A stretch of 64,000 bases of DNA, from contig OZ020616.1 of NCBI GenBank assembly GCA_963971575.1, positions 33,646,306 to 33,710,305 of the forward strand, in the 5' to 3' direction. Below are positions 22,691 through 43,667 of this stretch, piece after piece. Below the pieces are notes generated by a model. It saw only the letters and a list, made by a program, of their open reading frames with translations, made no database searches and was not told the DNA's origin. Origin of the DNA: Liopterus haemorrhoidalis (lineage: Eukaryota; Arthropoda; Insecta; Coleoptera; Dytiscidae). Every line of letters begins with the position of its first letter. Position 1 is the first letter of the stretch. A program made the translations under genes and the position numbers.

Positions 22691-24223
22691 CCATCGCTGG
22701 TCAATTTCCATTATATAAACTAAAATATAAAGTACAAATAACACATACATAAACACCTGTATTTGTATGGCTATGTGATTGCCACTTTCAGCATTCGGAC
22801 CGTCTGTGGACGTACTAGATAACTAGGAAATATTGAAATGTGTGGGAATTCAATGCAAAGCAAATTTTTATTGAATCCTTGAATTAATTCTTTCAACAAT
22901 TCAAACCACAACTTTGAAAGAAGCAGCTCAGTAGGTCCGTTAGTAACATATGAGGTATCTTTGTACAAAAAGTTTATACTTCCCCTTTATTAATCCTGTT
23001 TACCAATTTTTCAATGAAAAACAGGACAGTAGTTAATATTGAACGGAAGGTTTAGAATATTGTGAGTATTTTTTATTATACACAGATTTAATAGTTATTA
23101 ATTTAAATATCATCCCAAATACAAGCGTTGCTACTACAGTTTTGCGGTTTAGGTGTTGTCTGATAGACGTTGGATTCGACAAGTTATTTTTTGAATTGTT
23201 CATGTTTTTTTATGTTAGTTTGTATTAACAAGTCGCAGACAGCGTGGCAAGTAACGGCCTTTACATTTATCTAGCTCCGCGGATCGTGTGCATGGGCAAC
23301 AAGTCACAAGTCACAGCCAACGTACGCTGAGCTTGGCACTGGCTAGTGTTTCTGATTTCTCGACATTAGACTTATTTTCTCGAGAAATCTCGACAAAAAT
23401 AATTATATAATTATTAGAATATACATCTTTTTTTAATGTTGAAAATATTGTAGAGGATGTTCTCTTTCGAGGCGGTATTCTTATAACAAGTCAAAGAAGT
23501 TTGACCAACATTGGTGCAAACTTGTATATGCATGTTAGCACCGTACACACAACGCGCACACACTTGGTATCACATCAGTCGAGAGTGTTGTGCTCAAAAA
23601 AAAAGGTTATAACCAGTTTTGCTTAATTATGAAGTCTACTTGAAGTAAAAAGTATTTTTTTATACTTTTAATCTAATTTAAATATCAAAAGCAAGGTAGA
23701 AGCTGCGACCATAACCTTACTTTCACTGTCAAAAGAAATGTCATTTTATAAACGTTGGCCCATGTTCGCTATTTTTGTACTTGGCCAGTAATGACCCTTC
23801 ATCGACACATCGTCTGTATGGTACACATGTACAAGTGCTTGAGACCCCCCCCCCAGAAGTTTTACGAATTTTTCCACTTTTTTTGTTCGATGTAACTGTT
23901 TTCACATCACTTCGTCTTTCAAAGATGGAAACGGGTCAAAGGGCCACTTGCAGCCCCCTTTCATTTTGAAAATGTAAAATTTTTAAAAGTATATCAATAA
24001 AAAAAGTTGCCTTTTTAGCCCCCCACCCAAGAATAAATCTTGGGTGCGTGCTTGTTACTATCTTCTGCTACAGATGAAATACATTTATTCAAGATCATTT
24101 TAACTAATTAAATAAAAGTAGTGTTATTTGTACAGATACAGGAATCGGAACCGGGAACTAAGGGAATTTTAAAAAGTATTATTTTATCTTATGGGACAAA
24201 CCTATTTGCCACTTATTATAATG
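22691..24223. other. No feature recognised
   Basis: Contains C-rich runs near 23845-23855 and 24020 that resemble MITE termini, but no paired ends were established. The listed short ORFs look like chance. Confidence 0.35.
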
Positions 24224-24535
24224 TAGGGTGACCATTCGTCCCGCTTTTTGCGGGACTGTCCCGCATTTTGATTGGGTGTTCCACATTTTGATTGGGTGTC
24301 CCGCATTAAGATGCGTCCCGCAAAAGTCCCGCATTTTAACATTTTGTCCCGCATTTGTGTACCTGTTTTTTTTTTTGCTTTTCACTTGAATTTTGGGAGA
24401 TGAGGACCTTTTTTTTTGCTCTTCACTTGGATTTGGGAGGTGAGGACCTGTTTTTGCTCTTCACTTGGATTTGGGAGGTGAAGACCTTTTTTTTGCTCCG
24501 TCCCGCATTGCCTTCTTAAGAAAATGGTCACCCTA
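24224..24535. mobile_element. MITE with TAGGGTGACCAT ends and minisatellite units
   Basis: The ends TAGGGTGACCATTCG and, in reverse complement, TAGGGTGACCATTTTC are near-identical to those of 19585-20712. It carries cccgcatttt repeats and then minisatellite units (gctcttcacttggatttggg, aggtgaggacc) at 24375-24505. The flanks ttataatg and ttataaat match partly. Confidence 0.75.
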
Positions 24536-25742
24536 TTATAAATATCGTTTTCTTCTCATGTTGGTTATTTATTGGTTGGTTTTAATAATGGTAAATTTAG
24601 GCAGGGTCGCCGAGCTAATCCAGGCTTCGGGAAAACAATAATACTGGTTTCAGGATAACAATATTTTCGTATTGCGGTCCCGGAAAACCATTTTTCCAGA
24701 CACGGTGAGAGGAAAGAAAAACTGCGTGTAGATAGAAATTGTATACTTTATTTTTAGTACTACATAATAATGCCAATAATATATCGCACAGTATCATGAC
24801 GTACCCATTGTTTGTGCGTAACGTATCAACATAAACGCCACAAAGGGGCCGATAATTCAGATAACAGCTGAAATACATAAGCTTGTGAAGTCATATCGCG
24901 TCTTGTACCCGTGTTTAAGGAACCCGTCTTTCTTTACCTCATCATTCGAATCCGTCTTCCGTTTTGTTTTCTTTTTGTCATTACTGTAATTTTTAGGGGC
25001 ACTCAATTTAGAATTGTAACAGGCCCAGGCCAAGGCCCTTGGAGCCGACACTGCCTGGACCTATAAATGCTAGTTAATAAATAAAAAATTATGATTTGTA
25101 ATAAAATAATCCAAAGCTGGACCCTGCAGGTTACCCGGTCCCCGAGAATTCGTCCGAGCTTCTCCCCCTCCCGACGGTCATGAGTTCAGTCAACACAGCA
25201 AATATCTGTCAAAATAAACATCTCTTCAGATCTAAGAGGTTGGATATGATGCATTCGTCAAATCTTTTTTTTTTATAATAGATTGTACAATATTGATTAC
25301 ATTTATTATTTCAATGGTATCGATGATACAATCGGTCAAAATGACATAAGTAACTAAATTTATAGTGTTTATCAAATTCATTCCATTTATATTTTCAAAT
25401 TGCATCCAGTGCAGTTAGACTAAAGTGCATTTATATGTTTTGAAATATAACCATGGAATTATCTGCATTTCATTATGTTCCACAGAAATTACTTTTCATA
25501 AGAAACGTCACGTAAAACAATTAAAATTTAATATTCCAAAAAATGTAAATTGATATTATATTTAAATGTAAGTTACTCTGTAAACGCAGTAGGTTTTCCT
25601 ACCGGTCTGTCAAAGGTCGAAGCGCGCGCGCATATGTTGATAGTAAACAAAGTGGAATGGGTGTTCTTAATGGTTTGACAAGTATGTTTTTAAAGTTATG
25701 AGATGAGTATATATTTTAAAATATTATAAGAAGACCATAAGC
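24536..25742. other. Upstream region of the carrier gene; no confident feature
   Basis: Possible MITE termini (caggcagtgtcggctccaag on the minus strand near 25052; cagggtcgccgag at 24602) do not have matching duplications. A GC-rich patch (agcgcgcgcgcat) at 25620-25633 lies 110 bp upstream of the start codon and could belong to the promoter. No TATA or initiator element is claimed. Confidence 0.3.
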
Positions 25743-33699
<7,957 letters not shown>

Positions 33700-34805
33700 T
33701 AATATTTCACGTCTTCCATATCAATCATATTAAGGATATGGATAAAGATGTTTTGTAGTAAAAAATATCATTAAATAATTGATTTTAATTCTTATCCACA
33801 AGATATATTTTGAATTGATTTTAGTTGTTATGTATATTATATACCACCAAATATCGACAAAAAAAATCCATTCTTGCCTGACTGTTTGTCCGAGATTCAC
33901 CCAAACATTGTTGGACATTTTTGCACGTAATTTGGTATGATGACAGAATAAAACCGAAATTCTACATGGACTTCTTGGCATCTCAAAATTATTTTAAAGG
34001 GGAGGCGCTAACTATACAATTTAAAAAACTAATACTGTAACAAATCTTTATTGTTCGGTGAATTATTTCACTTATTATTTACTTTATAGCAGCGGGCTTA
34101 GTTACGAGATGCGTGTGCATAAAGAGCTAGCTACAGCTATCCAGTTCTCCAGTTAGTCAGTTAAATATTGTTAGCACTGTGTTGCAAAAAAAAATCAATA
34201 TCTTGCGAAAATATTCCCGTTGTACTATTCCGTTACTCCTACTATTTTGCATTTTTTAGATATTATAATTAACCCTGGGTTATGGTTTGTACTAAAATGT
34301 TTATCACTTGGATACCCAAAGTTAAGTGAGACGCAGAACAAAAAAAAAAAAAAGAAAACTGCATGAGAGTTGGTATAAGGGTTTTTTGGTTATACTTAAA
34401 AAAAAAAACCGTAAGAAGTACGGGAACCTCAGCTAGTAGATAACAAAAACCATAAAAGCATTGCTAAAGTGTGATAAAAAAAAAAAAAAAAAAATCGTAG
34501 TACGCCGAGAAAAAAGTATCTTATGTCTTTGAATTAATTTTTATGTTAGAACTATTCACATAACCTTTGACATTACGGAACTGTAGAACAAATTTAAATT
34601 TTGCTTTAAACAGTTAGTTTTTCTTAAAAATAAATCTTATTTATTTATTTAGTTATAAAATGGCAAGGAAAAATGTACATAAACACTTAAAGAAACAACC
34701 TGAAATAAATAAAATAATATTCTTATATACTAATTATATAGATATGAAATGTGACCACCGCCTTCATTAATGCAGATTATAATTTTTCTGTTAATTGATC
34801 TAAAT
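33700..34805. other. 3' side of the carrier gene; poly-A runs and a possible Helitron end
   Basis: No ORF was recognised. A-runs lie at 34338-34353, 34399-34409 and 34476-34493. A second acgggNacctcagctag motif, as at 18060-18081, ends at 34436. No poly-A signal is assigned. Confidence 0.35.
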
Positions 34806-35589
34806 CAGGGGTGGGCAAATCTTTTGGCTGTTGGGCCACATTGCAGAAGAAAATATGACCGCGAGGCAAAAAAAATTTTTTTCGTATTTTAAATATTGTT
34901 TTTGTCACGAAGGATATTTTATAAATTAAAAGCAATATTTTTAAACCAAAAAGTGTATTTATTATGCAATTTAAAGAAAAAAATCAGCTATGGCCACCAC
35001 AGGACTGACCGCCATCACAAAGTATTTGTTTAATTTATGCTGCTTTATAAAAAAAATGTCTCAAATAAAAGTTGTTATTACTTTTATAGCAACTTTTGTT
35101 AAATATTTTTTTCCGAAATATTTCTCTGTTGTGAAATATTCGCAAAAATCTTAAAACCGACACGAGTAAACTCCCATTTCTAGTTAACCGATTTTTATCA
35201 AAAGTTGATCGACTCGTGCCATTGATGTCAAAAGATTAAATATGAAGTTTCATAAAAATCCTTTTAGCCGAATTTGCTCTGCACGTGTACATGGACCGAC
35301 AGATATCATGCCAAAAATAGTCAAAACGTTATGTAGGGACCTCAATTCGTGAGGTCCATGGAAGGATGAAAGATCCATCGAAATCTCGAAATGTCAAAAT
35401 CGGTATGATCACAATACTTCCATTATATTATATATGTTGGCGGTCGGTAAAAATTAAAAAGAAAATTGGAAAGAATGAAAATTTGAAAGAATGTTGGACA
35501 GTCAGTAATATTTTTGCAGGACATAATCATTTATAAATGCTTCGCGGGCCGGATAGAATTTCAGCGCGGGCTGTATTTGCCCAGGCCTG
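34806..35589. mobile_element. hAT-like MITE with perfect 8-bp target duplication ATCTAAAT
   Basis: The ends are CAGGGGTGGGCAAATC and, in reverse complement, CAGGCCTGGGCAAATAC. The flanks 34798-34805 and 35590-35597 are both ATCTAAAT. Repeat family A (34981-35453) is nested in it. Confidence 0.88.
34981..35453 (+). repeat. Dispersed repeat family A, full-length copy nested in a MITE
   Basis: It begins AAATCAGCTATGGCCACC, with gaccgccatcacaaagta following, and ends GGCGGTCGGTAAAAA. The copy at 5966 is the closest. Its (GACA)n region is nearly lost here (35290-35300). Confidence 0.82.
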
Positions 35590-36069
35590 ATCTAAATGAT
35601 TAAACAAATAGGGCCATGTTTATTATAATCTTTTACTAAATATTGCAATTGAGCGTTACTTGTTAAAATAAGTAAGTGTGATACTCTATACTACGATCTT
35701 TTAACTAATAGAGAAGTACGTTTGGCAACGTTTTCTGTTGTCGATAAAGATATAGACATATGCACTGTACAACATATTAAAAGAGATGGAAGATGCGTTA
35801 CTAGCTTGTACTACTATCGCGGTAAAAACACAAACATAACCTTGTTTATTTGACAGCTTTGGGTAATGACTTTACTATCAATTTTTTTTAACAATAAATG
35901 TTAATATTTTAAAAGCATTATAATTAAAAATGTAATGATTCTTAACTAATTATTCATGTTATTAATTAGTTACCTATATTCTGTTGATATAAACCTTTTG
36001 AAGATACGAGTTTTAAATCGTCATTTGAGATTTTCATTAATATTTCAACTCTTTAGTAAATTTAATTAT

Positions 36070-36215
36070 TGCCGACCGGCGTAGCGTAGTGGTAACACAT
36101 GTGCTCTGCGTTGCGAAGGTCTCGGGTTCGAATCCCGTTCAGGCATGGAAATATTCTCAAATAAAAATTGTCCTGGCTAATTGCCACAGCAGCAAAAGCA
36201 TTAAATTAAGAAAAA
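36070..36215 (+). mobile_element. tRNA-derived SINE
   Basis: Box A TAGCGTAGTGG and box B GGTTCGAATCC are spaced as in a tRNA, followed by an unrelated ~70-bp body and an A-run (36209-36218). The acceptor stem pairs for only about four bases, so this is a SINE head rather than a tRNA gene. The 3' half of the head recurs at 63945-63975. Confidence 0.7.
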
Positions 36216-38590
36216 AAAATATTAATTCTTCACTTAATGATTCTAATAAATTTTTTCTTTTATTATAAAATTTATGCATCTCACGAACATCCCGCAAATC
36301 TCATATACTATCGGCAAATTACTAATTTAATGTCATTTAATACAGCCTACCCACGCTTCTAAATCTGTACTACTAAATTACAATTTACTAGACACTATTA
36401 AGCACTACTGACAATAATTCTGTATTATGAACATCAATTTTTAGTAACACTTAGTATACTTGTCTTAGTAGTGCTACTAAGATTTAGTAAAAGATTGTGA
36501 ACATAGCCCATATTCTTTAAATTTAAACTTGCCGAACTGTCGAAAATGACAGTAATAAACAGTTTACGATTTTAATCGATTATCTCTAACATGTTTTACA
36601 TTGCTTTCTTTCTCTTCCACGGCTTACTTTGATGTTTTTTTTATTTTTTTTTTTTTTATTCTAACTATTCAATTAGACTCGAAAATTTAAAGACATGGAT
36701 TTAAAAAGTAGTGTTATAATTCATGTAGTTATTTGTTGATGGTGGGAGACTGATCATTTTTACCGACTCCGATTCCAGAGCCTTACTTAAATTAATGTTA
36801 TATTAATGCCCAGATTCGCTTTCGAATCTCAGAACATTGTTACGTGAAACTAGAATTGAACTAGTACTAAACCTGTCGAGAAATCAAATTCAAAATACTT
36901 TTTTGTGGATAATTTATAGAGTAAGTTTTCTAAAGTAAGAAACGTGTGTAAATAAAATTTAGTCATTATCGTAAAAGAAGGGTAATTTAAAAGGCTGAAG
37001 TGTTGTATCTGAAATAATTTAAGATTTATAAGGTGCTCGTTAAATGCTACAAAACATTTTATCCATTTATACCGATAGTTTTAAAAAGTAGTATAAGTGG
37101 ACTCAATCAAGTTCATTATTAGCTTTATTATTTTAAGCTCGTTTACATTGTGTATAAATTGTTAATGGTACAAAATTTAAAACAAATGTAATTATATGTA
37201 AATATATTTGAGTACTTTTAAAAGTTAATTTGTAATTCGAAATTTATATACCCCATTCCATAAAACTAACTTTGCTTATTTTTTGTTTCATATTTTTCAT
37301 AGTGTGATTTTATATTTTAATAAATGTTTCATTTAAATATTTATTTTGCTTATCTTTGTTTTATCTCATTAAATTATATTGTCAACATTTTCTTAAAAAT
37401 TAGTGTAAATTTATGTTTGGAACATACACAGTAAAATTATATTTTATTTTACTATGGCGGAGGTATATATGTATTTGAGCAAAACAAATACAAAAATGCA
37501 CAATACAAACGCGCTTTTACATTATTTATTAAGGTTGATGGTAAGACTAGAAATTAATGATAATACATTTGTTTTCTTCTAATCATATTTTAATGAAATT
37601 ACCTAGAATACAATATTCTTATTTTGCTAAATGTGATGGTATAGGTCTCGAGAATTTAGATTTCGATCGTTTGATTAAGAACCAATAGGCAAATATATAT
37701 GTATTTATACAATTCTATGTAAGCTACCAATAACATATTTGAGCTACTCGTACCAACGTACGTCTATAGTAACTATCTTCATTTGTTATATTTGATTTAG
37801 ATAAACGTATACGTGTTTTTGTATATGTATCCCTCCCATCATGGTAGTGGGAAGAGCGACTGAAAAAGAGTCATATATCTTTCTCAGTACCCGAACGAAT
37901 GGCATCGCTTAATTTTGATAACCTTCTCGGGTGAATCCTACGCTTTTTTTAACCGCTATTGGCCAACTGACTTCTGAAGTATATAAATGTTTTTCGTTAC
38001 AACTATGAAACTTGAAAAATGACAATATGAGAATTCTTCTTGTAATCCCATTGGACGTTGAGTATCATTCGGGCTGTTTTGATCTTGGAAATAGCTACAC
38101 GGAACAGGGAATTGCTTTCTCCATGCCAGTTTTTCAACCAATATATATTTCTTGCATGTCCTCTTTATCTTGTAATTGATTAATTGTAATATTCTGTATC
38201 CAAAGTGTCCTATTATGTGATGAATGTATTGGGGCTTCCATTTTTTACGGTTGACTATATTTTTAATTCTTTACCCAGCCACTGAAGGATCTGATTTTAC
38301 GAACCCATCATATTTTTAGGATTTTTCTGTATTACATACACTTTTGGTGAGCGTCCATCTTTTCATTCCGTACAAGATGGGAAAAACGTAGTATTCTGTC
38401 TGGTATTCAGTTAGTTAAAATTTTTGGTGCACAGCAACGATGGCTATTTGCGCCAAACGCAGCCCATGTAAATTACTACACTACATATTAAAAAAAATAC
38501 ATTAAACAATAAATAAATACACATACTCATTCTGGTATTCAGTTAGATCGGAATTTTCATTGCATAAGAATGCTTTAATTTTTACTTGTA
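36216..38590. other. No feature recognised
   Basis: AT-rich with poly-T at 36640-36658. The only ORF over 60 codons (37956-38141) shows no similarity I recognise. The phrase ctggtattcagttag occurs twice (38400 and 38534). Confidence 0.4.
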
Positions 38591-39514
38591 AAGGGTGTTT
38601 TTTTTAGAGGTATAGAACTTTAAATTGCAATAAAACAACGATGGATTATTCGATTGACATGAATTTTTTTTTATTCGAAAGATAATCTTGTGGCATTACA
38701 TTTTAAATATGATTTCTGGCATATGACCGCCACGGCTGGCTCGGATGTAGTCCAATCTGGACGTCCAATTTTCGATGACTTTTTCCAACATTTGTGGCCG
38801 TATATCGGCAATAACACGGCGAATGTTGTCTTCCAAATGGTCAAGCGTTTGTGGCTTATCCGCATAGACCAATGACTTTACATAGCCCCACAGAAAGTAG
38901 TCCAGCGGTGTTAAATCACAAGATCTTGGAGGCCAATTCACAGGTCCAAAACGTGAAATTAGGCGGTCACTAAACGTGTCTTTCAATAAATCGATTGTGG
39001 CACGAGCTGTGTGACATGTTGCGCCGTCTTGTTGGAACCACAGCTCCTGGACATCATGGCTGTTCAATTCAGGAATGAAAAAGTTAGTAATCATGGCTCT
39101 ATACCGATCACCATTGACTGTAACGTTCTCATGGACTCATTCGGGTCTTCCTCAATGCTACGCTCTACAGTACCAATAGCTTCTTCTGTACGCACCGTAC
39201 GGCGTCTCTGGGGATGCGAGTTATCAATAAGAGTAAACGTGGTGCGAAAACGTTCCATGGTTAATCGAATTAACTGCTCTGATGGACGATTTTGTCGACG
39301 ATAAAATGGACGTAGTGCGCGATACGTATTCCGCACAGAACCATTATTTTCGAAATAAAATTGCACTATTTGCAAGCATTGTTCAGGCGTGAGTCTATTC
39401 ATGATGAATTGCCAAACCAAACTGAGAATAAATCACTTGACAGCTGTTAAATCGGTCGCCATCTTGAACAGTAATGCCAACTTAAAGTTCTATACCTCTA
39501 AAAAAAACACCCGT
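38591..39514 (-). mobile_element. DD41D (rosa-type) mariner relative, internally deleted
   Basis: Inverted ends of about 30 bp (GGGTGTTTTTTTTAGAGGTA, then tagaacttta) are flanked by TA on both sides. The enclosed minus-strand reading frames encode an internally deleted transposase. TIR similarity is very high, so the deletion may have happened before or during transposition of this non-autonomous copy. Confidence 0.9.
38696..39420 (-). pseudogene. DD41D transposase with central deletion
   Basis: ORF 39420-39091 holds the helix-turn-helix part (LTPEQCLQIVQFYFENNGSV, then NRPSEQLIRLTMERFRTTFT and RRTVRTEEAIG) up to EEDPNESMR. The frame then jumps at about 39127 to ENVTVNGDRYRAMITNFF and on to 38696. 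In that second part, the Asp of WFQQDGATCHTA and the Asp of DLTPLDYFLWG are separated by 41 residues, the spacing of rosa elements. The block with the first catalytic Asp (usually SDEAHF-like) is missing, about 400-450 bp by comparison with remembered full-length relatives. Confidence 0.85.
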
Positions 39515-40719
39515 TATGTACAGTTAGTTATTTTATTTTCTGTTCTGTGTCCCATTATTATTTAGAACAGTATTTGAAACTTGATCCCGTACCAAACCAG
39601 AATAAATAAATAGCACGTAGGTTTACACAATTTTTTTATATGGATATTCGGGTGTAACACGAAATGTCAGCCATATGCATTTAACATGGGAAATTTGTTT
39701 TTTTTTGTGCAAAAATGCCTATATTATTTTAGAGCAGTGATTTCCAACAAGTTTGTCGCGACACCTTAGTCTGTCACTACTCAGTAGTAAAGATGAAGCG
39801 AACTTTATAGTTTAAATAAATCTAAATAAAGCTAAAATTGAAAATTTCAGTTTAAAAAACCTTTATCGTTCATGGATTAGACTTTACAGTTTGTTCCAGT
39901 ACCCATTTCTTTTTTTTGTATCACTCCTCTTTTCTTAGTAGCGTTGTAGCGCGCAACAAGCAACTCAAAAGCACTTGAGAATTTTGCAAATGAGCATTCT
40001 TTCGATATTAAATTCTTCCCTTATATATTTGTTACGAATATGGTCAAATGTGCTACATTCCTTCACGTTCCACAAAAATTTCTATTTACGCTGCCCAAAT
40101 AGACCATATTAGTAACTACGTCACAAAATGGGATTCAGTGCTGCCGCTTCGTGGTTGGATTCCTTTTATTTGAATTTAGCACTTTGTTTTTTTGTTAAAT
40201 TGTATTTTGGAAACATAAATTAAGTTTTCAAAGTAAGAGAATGCTTCACATCAAAACTACAAGTCAATATTTATTTATTAAAATTCTTATTTTATACATT
40301 ATAATTTAATATGTAATTATTTTTGCAGAACAATATTATTTTGCAGGTTTGTTTGAAAATTTTACGTTAATAATCTTAATTATGGCAAGTAACGTAGCAA
40401 TAAGTGTGTATGCCATATCTAAATGGTTTGAAGGAACAATATGTTGTTTTTATTTTATCCATTGTTGTTTTTCATTTTCATCTGTCAAAAGACGAAAAAA
40501 TTTGCAATTAAGAATGTATTTGTAATGGTTACAATTTGGAGCAAAACAATACACCATTATGCATTCTAAAACAAAATATTAATGTTAATTAAATAAATAC
40601 TAAAGATATTTCGATTTTCTTATTATTTAAAAACGTAACCTATAAATATATCTTCGAATCCTCATTTATGTATTTATAAAATCATTATTCTATAATTTAA
40701 AGTATCTGGACTGTATATA
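39515..40719. other. Mostly unannotated; hAT-like terminus at 39736
   Basis: CAGTGATTTCCAACAAGTT (then tgtcgcgacac) at 39736 resembles a hAT-like left end, and tgtcgcgacac recurs at 43490. No paired end with a target duplication was found. Nothing else recognised. Confidence 0.3.
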
Positions 40720-41201
40720 CAGAGCGGTTATAATTTCTTGTCAGTTATGCAATAGTTGACATAAACATTTTGTTATCAAATTTATTTCCAAGGACATGCA
40801 CACATAGACGTAGATTCGATTTTTATATTGGGTTATGTATGTTCAATATTTCACTTACCTCTAAGAGCTAACCTCGATCAACAATCGTCTTCCAATTACA
40901 ATCTTAATAACAATAATATCAACAACAACAATAATAACGAAAAAAACAATAATATATCTTAACAAAAACCAATTAATTATGAAATGACCACTACTTTTTC
41001 TCTACACGGCAATGAGTTAACGAACAACATGAAGTTATCAATACAATATCGATACTGCTCGGGTGAGATCGGACAAATGAAGAAATCTGATTTGGTTCTT
41101 TGTTAAATTGGAATTTTTAGATATGCGATGGAATACAGTTTTGATATTTTTAAGCTCATTGTTTACTGTTATGTAACTGACAAGAAATTATAATCACACG
41201 G
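40720..41201. mobile_element. Tc1/mariner-like MITE family B, copy 2
   Basis: TA-flanked, with ends matching the copy at 6672-7100 over their whole length. It carries an extra stretch near 41050-41095 (cgggtgagatcggacaaatg) that is also present in diverged form in copy 3. Confidence 0.82.
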
Positions 41202-41594
41202 TATTAGTATATACTTATCAAAAATACATATTTTTTGCTCCAAAATTGAAGATATTCATAAAATTAAGGTTACAAAAGTAATGTCACATGTATTTTAAAC
41301 CAGTCAAAAACTTCCAAAGGACTCGGCTCTCAGATGGCAGCACTTGTATGTCACGACGCACTTATATGGTCTATTCTACTTTCCTCTAATCTTTTTTAGT
41401 AGCCTATATTCACTACTGTATATGAGAATAAAAACTGCCATTGATTTATAAAAATAATTGTAAGTAAATCGTTAAAAATAATTGTAGAATTTAGTCTCTT
41501 GTTTTCTTTTTGTCTATTTTATACAATTTATTTTTCTGTTGGACGGTCATTTTTTCCCTAATTAAAGTGTGTCGGTAAAAAAAGTAACGAAAAG

Positions 41595-41832
41595 TTTTTT
41601 TTTTTACATCGGCCTATTTTTGCAACGAGGCTAATCGCCGATGCCAGGGGGCGAGCTCCTACACCTGGATGAGAGGTGAATGATTGCGAAAATGGGAGTA
41701 ATGTAAACATATTATTCTCGCCAGAATAATATCACCAACGAAGGAGGCTCGAACCACCGACCGCACAGTCTAGACTGTTTCCACTAGTCTAAACCGCACG
41801 ACTTAATGCGCTCGGCCACTCCGTTGGCTGAC
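41595..41832 (-). mobile_element. SINE with a Leu/Ser-type tRNA-like head and target duplication
   Basis: On the minus strand the head carries box A GAGTGGCCGAGCGCAT and box B GGTTCGAGCC, with an extra long stem (gtttagact against agtctagac) like a class II tRNA, and complementary ends CCAACG/CGTTGG. A ~130-bp body and an A-run follow. The flanks acgaaaag (41587-41594) and acgaaatg (41833-41840) match at 7 of 8 positions, as expected for LINE-driven insertion. Mutations in the T-stem argue against a working tRNA. Confidence 0.72.
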
Positions 41833-41984
41833 ACGAAATGTTAGAAAGCACTATTTTAGAGTAATGAACTTTTCTGTGTGTATTTAGGGAGTAGTTATCA
41901 ATCTAATTTAGGTAAAATATTCGCACATAATGACAGTAATTGGTAAAGAAATTCTAAAAAATGCTAATTTATCTACTAAAATTG

Positions 41985-42180
41985 TCATCATTATTGACGC
42001 TACAGCCCAGGTGGATCGCGGCCTCCGTAAGAATTCTCGTAGCAACCGTCCGCTATTATTTCACTCTTAGCTTCCATGTATAGTGTAAGACGCCATTCTC
42101 CCACCTAAATTTTAACCTGCCTACTTTCCTCTTTTCATGTTAGGCTTCATGTTCCAGAATCATATGGAGCACCTGTATTT
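41985..42180 (-). pseudogene. Probable LINE 3' end fragment
   Basis: On the minus strand the stretch 42110-41990 encodes RTVATRILTEAAIHLGC and ends with an ATGATGA-type tail. This resembles the extreme C-terminus and tail of insect LINE proteins, but it is too short to classify. Confidence 0.35.
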
Positions 42181-43667
42181 TCTTTTCTGTGCGTTAATTT
42201 CTAAACCCATTTTTATAGCTGCTGTCTCAATACTCATCTATTCGGTCTATTTTTTTCTGTGTATTGATTGCAATATTCATAATTACAATTAAATTAACTA
42301 TTACGATAGAAGAAAACAAATTATCATTAATTTTCTCAAAATAAACTACAATATTATATATTTCCCCCACGGGTATGTTTTACTACATTTCTGAGTTTCA
42401 GGTCAAATATACGGCAAATTTCTATGCCACAATAAAAATACCAGCCGCTCATGCTAACCACTAGCCAATAAAGCATATCAATTGTAGCTTTTAATTATAA
42501 TCTACTTAATGTGTTTATAGTTTAAGCTTGATGTTGATGTGTGTTCTCTAACGATCGTTAATATGTGTTTAATATACTTTTCAGGTTCTAATATATACGC
42601 ATATGCACTGAGGTAAGGAGATACACTAAAAAGCGATAGAAGTTAGCCTAAAATGGCTGCCAGATAAAACAAGATAATCTCTTTATTCACACATTACTTG
42701 ATTGCAAGGAAATCCTGCGGTGTAGAAAATAATCCAAATTAATTTTGATGTAAACATACGATAAATTTGACGACTTCCAGGAAGCTTTTACAAATACTGT
42801 TCGAATTTGGGGTTGCAAAATATTCCCATCCTGTCCCATTATTTGTTAATTTCATAGTGTCTCCTTATCTCAGTGAATTGTGCACATTGCTTTATCTTAT
42901 TATCTTAAAAATCTTGATACATTTACATTATCTAATACTTATTTTCACTATATATGTATAATTTATGTAATTTTTACGTACAATATAAATTATGCATCTC
43001 GTCATATTGTCACGGGGGTTGTTTATCATGTTTTAACTCCGCGAAGGCACAGGAGTGGATGATGGACTGGTGACTAGTGAGTACTGAGGCAGTACAAACT
43101 AGTTATACGAGTTTCCTGATAAATAACGAGTTCTACATGTTCAGGAACTCTTAAACTGCATTCAAAGCTGTAAATTTAATGCACATTTGTGAGTTGTGGA
43201 TAAATTTAATAGACTGTTGTTCACATTTAATAATTGCGTTCACAGCTATGAAATGTAATGCACTGTATGTGAATACATTTTGTCGACTGATGTTAACATT
43301 TAATAATAGCGTCTGTTCAAGATAACTTTGAAATTACGTCACAGTTGATAAATATGCTATGTTAGTTGATGTTTGTTTACCAACAAGTTAGGTTTATCCA
43401 ACCACTTTTAAAAAATATTAAAAATATATATTTCCTAGGGTAAGGGGCTGATGTGAATTACGTTAGAAAGCACTGCTTTCCAGCTGAAGTGTCGCGACAC
43501 AGTAGTAAGGGTGCCTCGAATTTTATGGTTTCAATTATACTATGTCAGTATATAATATAATGCTCAGTACCGTACAAATCTAAATAACATGAAAATTTCA
43601 GTTTATAACAATCATTAAAAATAATTAATAAGAGAAAAAACCATCCTTTCGGCATTTTTATTATAAT
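42181..43667. other. No feature recognised
   Basis: AT-rich. Diverged copies of cattcacagctatgaaattt occur near 43160, 43236 and 44873, on both sides of the LINE remnant. The small ORFs at 42767-43062 look like chance. Confidence 0.35.

Noticed and set aside
36070..36145. Functional tRNA gene
   Set aside because: Boxes A and B are good, but the acceptor stem pairs only over about four bases and a SINE body follows.
41730..41832. Functional Leu or Ser tRNA gene
   Set aside because: The T-stem has a mismatch, the anticodon arm is unclear, and a SINE body with A-run and target duplication follows.
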